A DNA stretch of 10,231 nt from Bacteroidales bacterium (GTDB lineage: Bacteria; Bacteroidota; Bacteroidia; Bacteroidales; UBA12481): positions 1-10,231 of the forward strand of contig JAGHDB010000020.1 in assembly GCA_021160155.1 (NCBI GenBank). Reading direction: 5' to 3'. The first letter of the stretch is position 1. Every line of letters starts with the position of its first letter. Below the pieces are notes generated by a model. It did not search any database and had not been told where the DNA came from. It worked only from the letters and a program-made list of their open reading frames with translations. Positions 7,439 through 10,231 of the stretch are shown piece after piece. The position numbers and the translations under genes are program-made.

Positions 7439-9190
7439 ATGCAATACGCTTTTAAAATAAAACGACTTCTACCCATTGTGGCTTTCGTGATACTTTTGAC
7501 CTCTCTTTCATCCTGTAAAGAAGAGCACATACTCTATTCGCCTCCCGTAGCCAGTTTTCAGTTCACTCCCGAAAGCGGTGCCACCACTACCGTATTTGAC
7601 TTTGATGCCAGTCATTCGCAAGACACTTCACGGGAGCCCTCAGCACTGTTTTTTCGCTGGGACTGGAATGGAGATTCTGTTTGGGATACCGGATTCTCCA
7701 AGGCAACCGATTACAAACACCGTTTTTTTGCTGCAGGGGATTACACGGTAAAACTTGAGGTTCGAAATGAAGCCGGATTAAGCGATACTACAATGGCTGC
7801 CTTTTCTGTAAAGCAGGGGTACAGCAAACCTCATCCCTCCTTTACTATTGATCCGCCTTTGGGTAATATCCGGACCGAATTTCATTTTGACGGAAGTGCT
7901 ACACGAGACGATGAAGATAGTCTGAATACCTTGAAATTCAGATGGGATTTTGAAAATGACGGTCAATTTGATACGGAATTTTTAAGCGACCCCAAAATAA
8001 CCCACATTTTTCCTGCCGCCGCCAATTTTCATACAGTGATGGAGGTATTGGATCCATCCGGACTGAGTGATTATATCCGGCATAAAGTTATTGTGACCCT
8101 GTACAGCCCTGATCTGGTTGCTACTTTTTCTTGGACACCTGTACATGGCACCACTGCCGATAAATTTCTTTTTGATGCCTCCGCTTCGCATGACCCTGAT
8201 GATCCGGACAATCCTTTAAAATACCGGTGGGATTTTGATTCTGATGGTACTTTTGAAACCGATTATCTTGACATTCCCTTCGTAGAACATCAATTCAAAG
8301 AAGAGGGAGAATACACAGTAACGTTAGAGATCCAGGATCAATATGGTTTAATAAATAATATCAAACAGGATCTGTTGGTGGCACACGCCAATATGCCTCC
8401 AACTGCCGGTTTTTTTACCGCTGATGCATACGGAAACTTGACCACGGATTTCTACTTCAATGCCACACCCACTACTGACCCTGAAGACTGGGCCTACCAG
8501 ATCAGCGTCAGATGGGACTTTGATGGTGACGGCACATGGGACACCGATTTCACTGCTGATCGTGAGGCTTATCATTTTTATGGAGTTGAAGGAGATTACC
8601 GTGTCAGAATGGAAGCAAAGGACAGCGGCGGTTTAACCGACACCACCTTTCTGGATGTGCATGTCAGCGGAGGAACCAATCAAACCGGGCTCATTATTAA
8701 TCAGAGAGACGGACAGTATTACGGTACCGTAAAGATCGGTAACCAATGGTGGATGGCTGAAAACCTGAATGAACCCGGCGGTTTTTGTTATGGCAACCGT
8801 TCAAATTACTGTGATTCCTATGGTTCCTTATATAAGTGGCAAACTGCAATGAACGGAAGTACCAAAGAGAAAGCCCGGGGGCTCTGCCCTGAAGGCTGGC
8901 ATATCCCGACAGTTAAAGAATGGGAAGAATTGATCAATTACTTCGGTAATGTTGAAGCCAGAAAGGAGCTGTCTGTTGAAGGCTCATCTGACTTCAGAAT
9001 GCTTTTCGCCGGACAGCGAAATCCTAACGGGCACTATGAATTTTTAGACTTTGCAGTAAATTTCTGGAGTTCCACCAAAAGTGCCGGGACCAATGCATGG
9101 ACCTTCTCTTTTCAGACAGGTAAGGATACTTACTGGAAACTTACATTAGGACAAGCCTACGGCAACAGTGTTCGGTGTATCAAGGATTAA
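7439..9190 (+). CDS. Surface lipoprotein with four PKD repeats and a C-terminal FISUMP domain
   Basis: A 583-residue envelope protein. The signal peptide ends in lipobox LSSC (23-26). Four PKD-type beta-sandwich repeats follow (about 37-124, 132-219, 227-314, 322-409), each with an RWD core (Trp74, 169, 264, 359), a D-x-D-x-D-G-like loop and a YTVxLEV-type strand near the end. From about 417 a FISUMP (Fibrobacter succinogenes major paralogous) domain runs to the C-terminus, with VKIGNQWWMAENLN (431-444), GLCPEGWHIPTVKEWEEL (481-498), FWSST (542-546) and a final SVRCIKD. Cysteines 450, 458, 483 and 580 may form disulfides. PKD repeats usually act as spacers or binding modules on secreted proteins; the role of FISUMP is not known. 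No enzyme motif is present. It is the last of the three-lipoprotein run. Confidence 0.88.
   Translation: MQYAFKIKRLLPIVAFVILLTSLSSCKEEHILYSPPVASFQFTPESGATTTVFDFDASHSQDTSREPSALFFRWDWNGDSVWDTGFSKATDYKHRFFAAGDYTVKLEVRNEAGLSDTTMAAFSVKQGYSKPHPSFTIDPPLGNIRTEFHFDGSATRDDEDSLNTLKFRWDFENDGQFDTEFLSDPKITHIFPAAANFHTVMEVLDPSGLSDYIRHKVIVTLYSPDLVATFSWTPVHGTTADKFLFDASASHDPDDPDNPLKYRWDFDSDGTFETDYLDIPFVEHQFKEEGEYTVTLEIQDQYGLINNIKQDLLVAHANMPPTAGFFTADAYGNLTTDFYFNATPTTDPEDWAYQISVRWDFDGDGTWDTDFTADREAYHFYGVEGDYRVRMEAKDSGGLTDTTFLDVHVSGGTNQTGLIINQRDGQYYGTVKIGNQWWMAENLNEPGGFCYGNRSNYCDSYGSLYKWQTAMNGSTKEKARGLCPEGWHIPTVKEWEELINYFGNVEARKELSVEGSSDFRMLFAGQRNPNGHYEFLDFAVNFWSSTKSAGTNAWTFSFQTGKDTYWKLTLGQAYGNSVRCIKD
7547..8686 (+). 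repeat. Four tandem 285-bp coding repeats (PKD domains)
   Basis: Units start at about 7547, 7832, 8117 and 8402. The core tryptophan codons are at 7658, 7943, 8228 and 8513, spaced exactly 285 bp (95 codons) three times. The DNA has diverged between units, with different codons for the same RWD core, so these are old duplications held at fixed length and not recent copies. Confidence 0.85.
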
Positions 9191-9267
9191 TCTATCCCGT
9201 GTAATGGAAAGAAACACCTCTCTGCCTGATTTGTAAATCCTAAATATCAGACGGATAAATAAATCGA
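9191..9267. other. Convergent intergenic gap, no clear terminator
   Basis: The 77 bp between the two convergent stops holds one weak imperfect inverted repeat (CTGAT at 9226-9230 against ATCAG at 9246-9250) without a T-run on either side. A bidirectional terminator is expected here, but the sequence does not show one convincingly. Confidence 0.25.
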
Positions 9268-10231
9268 TTACTCGTTATTCGGCTCTTCCTTAAACCTGAG
9301 GTTGTTGAAATAAGCCACATAGGCCAGTAAAACCAGAATGATGATCAACACATAAGCAAAAACCGGCATTCGTGCAATATCGCCACCGGCGTATGAGTGC
9401 ATTCCTCCCAGAAAATAATTGACTCCGAAATAGGTCATCAAAACGGATCCAAATCCAATCAAACTGCCCACATTAAAACTGTACGTATTATTAAAACCTT
9501 TGATGTGGTTCATATGCACTATAAAAGCATAGATCAGGATGGTAATAAGACACCAGGTCTCTTTCGGATCCCATCCCCAGTATCGCCCCCACGCCTCATT
9601 GGCCCAGATGGCTCCAAGAAAACAACCTATAGTGATCAGGTATAATCCCACGATCAGTACTATTTTATTGAGTCGGGTCAAATGTTGTATATGATTTTCG
9701 ATCAAGGTGTTGTTCCTTTTAGTTTTTGTAGCATATAACACCATGGCAACCAACCCGATCAAAGCGCCCAGGCCGAGGAAAGAATAACTGGTCATAATCA
9801 CTGCCACATGTATCGTCAACCAGACCGATTTCAGTACCGGAATCAAAGGAGTAATTTCAGGATTCATCCAACTCATATGAGCCACTAAAAGTGCCAAAGC
9901 TGCAAGAACGACTGTCAGGGCTATTGACATGCGGGATCGCTTTGCAAGCAGCAGTCCGGCTAAAATAGTACCCCAAGCAACGAAAATCATAGACTCGTAT
10001 CCATTGCTCATCGGTGCGTGCCCTGAAAGATACCAACGCAACGCAAGTCCGATAGTATGTACCACAAAAGCTATTCCGATCAATATGGTAAACACATTAC
10101 CGGTCTTACGCTGCCATTCTTTCAATCGGTACAAAGCTAAAAACTGAATGACCAAAAACAGCAGTCCTATAATTGCATAAAACAATGTGAGCCTCTCGAA
10201 TATTAATAATTTATCATATAAAATCTCAAAC
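9268..10231 (-). CDS. ccsA: System II cytochrome c synthase, CcsA (heme-handling) part, N-terminus beyond window
   Basis: A membrane protein that brings heme to the periplasm and helps attach it to apocytochromes c. The WWD heme-binding motif WANEAWGRYWGWDPKETW is at 9553-9606. Histidines at 9808-9810, 9514-9516 and 9397-9399 are spaced 98 and 39 residues apart, matching the external, membrane and external heme-ligand histidines of Helicobacter CcsBA. NGYESM (near 10000) is another CcsA mark. A TTG at 10183-10185 could be taken as the start, but the frame stays open for 15 more codons to the edge with no in-frame ATG. That stretch reads LYDKLLIFERLTLFYAIIG, running smoothly into the first helix. 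I therefore call it 5'-partial, probably a CcsBA fusion as is common in Bacteroidota. The gene is convergent with the lipoprotein run. Confidence 0.9.
   Translation of the reverse strand, partial: FEILYDKLLIFERLTLFYAIIGLLFLVIQFLALYRLKEWQRKTGNVFTILIGIAFVVHTIGLALRWYLSGHAPMSNGYESMIFVAWGTILAGLLLAKRSRMSIALTVVLAALALLVAHMSWMNPEITPLIPVLKSVWLTIHVAVIMTSYSFLGLGALIGLVAMVLYATKTKRNNTLIENHIQHLTRLNKIVLIVGLYLITIGCFLGAIWANEAWGRYWGWDPKETWCLITILIYAFIVHMNHIKGFNNTYSFNVGSLIGFGSVLMTYFGVNYFLGGMHSYAGGDIARMPVFAYVLIIILVLLAYVAYFNNLRFKEEPNNE

Noticed and set aside
9221..9255. Bidirectional terminator between the convergent genes
   Set aside because: The inverted repeat is five base pairs with a bulge and has no T-run on either strand.
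1..10231. CRISPR array, insertion sequence, phage or toxin-antitoxin module
   Set aside because: No short direct repeats with spacers, no transposase or integrase motifs, no terminal inverted repeats and no small paired toxin genes were found; the only tandem repeats are the PKD-coding units.

Overview
The window most likely comes from a Bacteroidota chromosome. The signs are TAnnTTTG-type promoter elements in the one divergent intergenic gap, A-rich start regions without Shine-Dalgarno sequences, several lipoproteins of Bacteroidota type (a DUF4249-like protein and a PKD/FISUMP fusion), and the heme-handling half of a System II cytochrome c synthase that appears to be fused to its partner. 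Gene content is ordinary chromosomal housekeeping and envelope functions. I see no tRNA, rRNA, CRISPR array, transposase, phage gene or toxin module.

Layout. (1) 1-1366, minus strand: a sodium:solute symporter whose C-terminus lies beyond the left edge. (2) 1367-1439: a 73-bp divergent gap with one promoter -7 element for each direction. (3) 1440-5807, plus strand: an acyl-CoA-synthetase-type AMP ligase, followed after about 21 bp by a three-gene metal ABC transporter (binding lipoprotein, ATPase, permease) whose genes overlap by 8 bp and 1 bp. All four could be one transcript. (4) 5808-5927: a 120-bp gap with no clear terminator. (5) 5928-9190, plus strand: three consecutive lipoprotein genes separated by 9 bp and 2 bp, ending with a protein of four PKD repeats of exactly 95 residues and a C-terminal FISUMP domain. 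(6) 9191-9267: a short convergent gap. (7) 9268-10231, minus strand: the CcsA part of a cytochrome c synthase whose reading frame stays open to the right edge, so its N-terminus is outside the window.

How the genes work together. The metal transporter genes form a complete importer: periplasmic capture of zinc or a related divalent metal, ATP hydrolysis, and passage through the inner membrane. The AMP ligase upstream would activate a fatty acid or similar carboxylate; its link to metal uptake is only by position. The three lipoproteins are probably made together and exported to the envelope, where the PKD/FISUMP protein looks like an extended surface protein. No function can be assigned to that trio from sequence alone, and it is the least explained part of the window.
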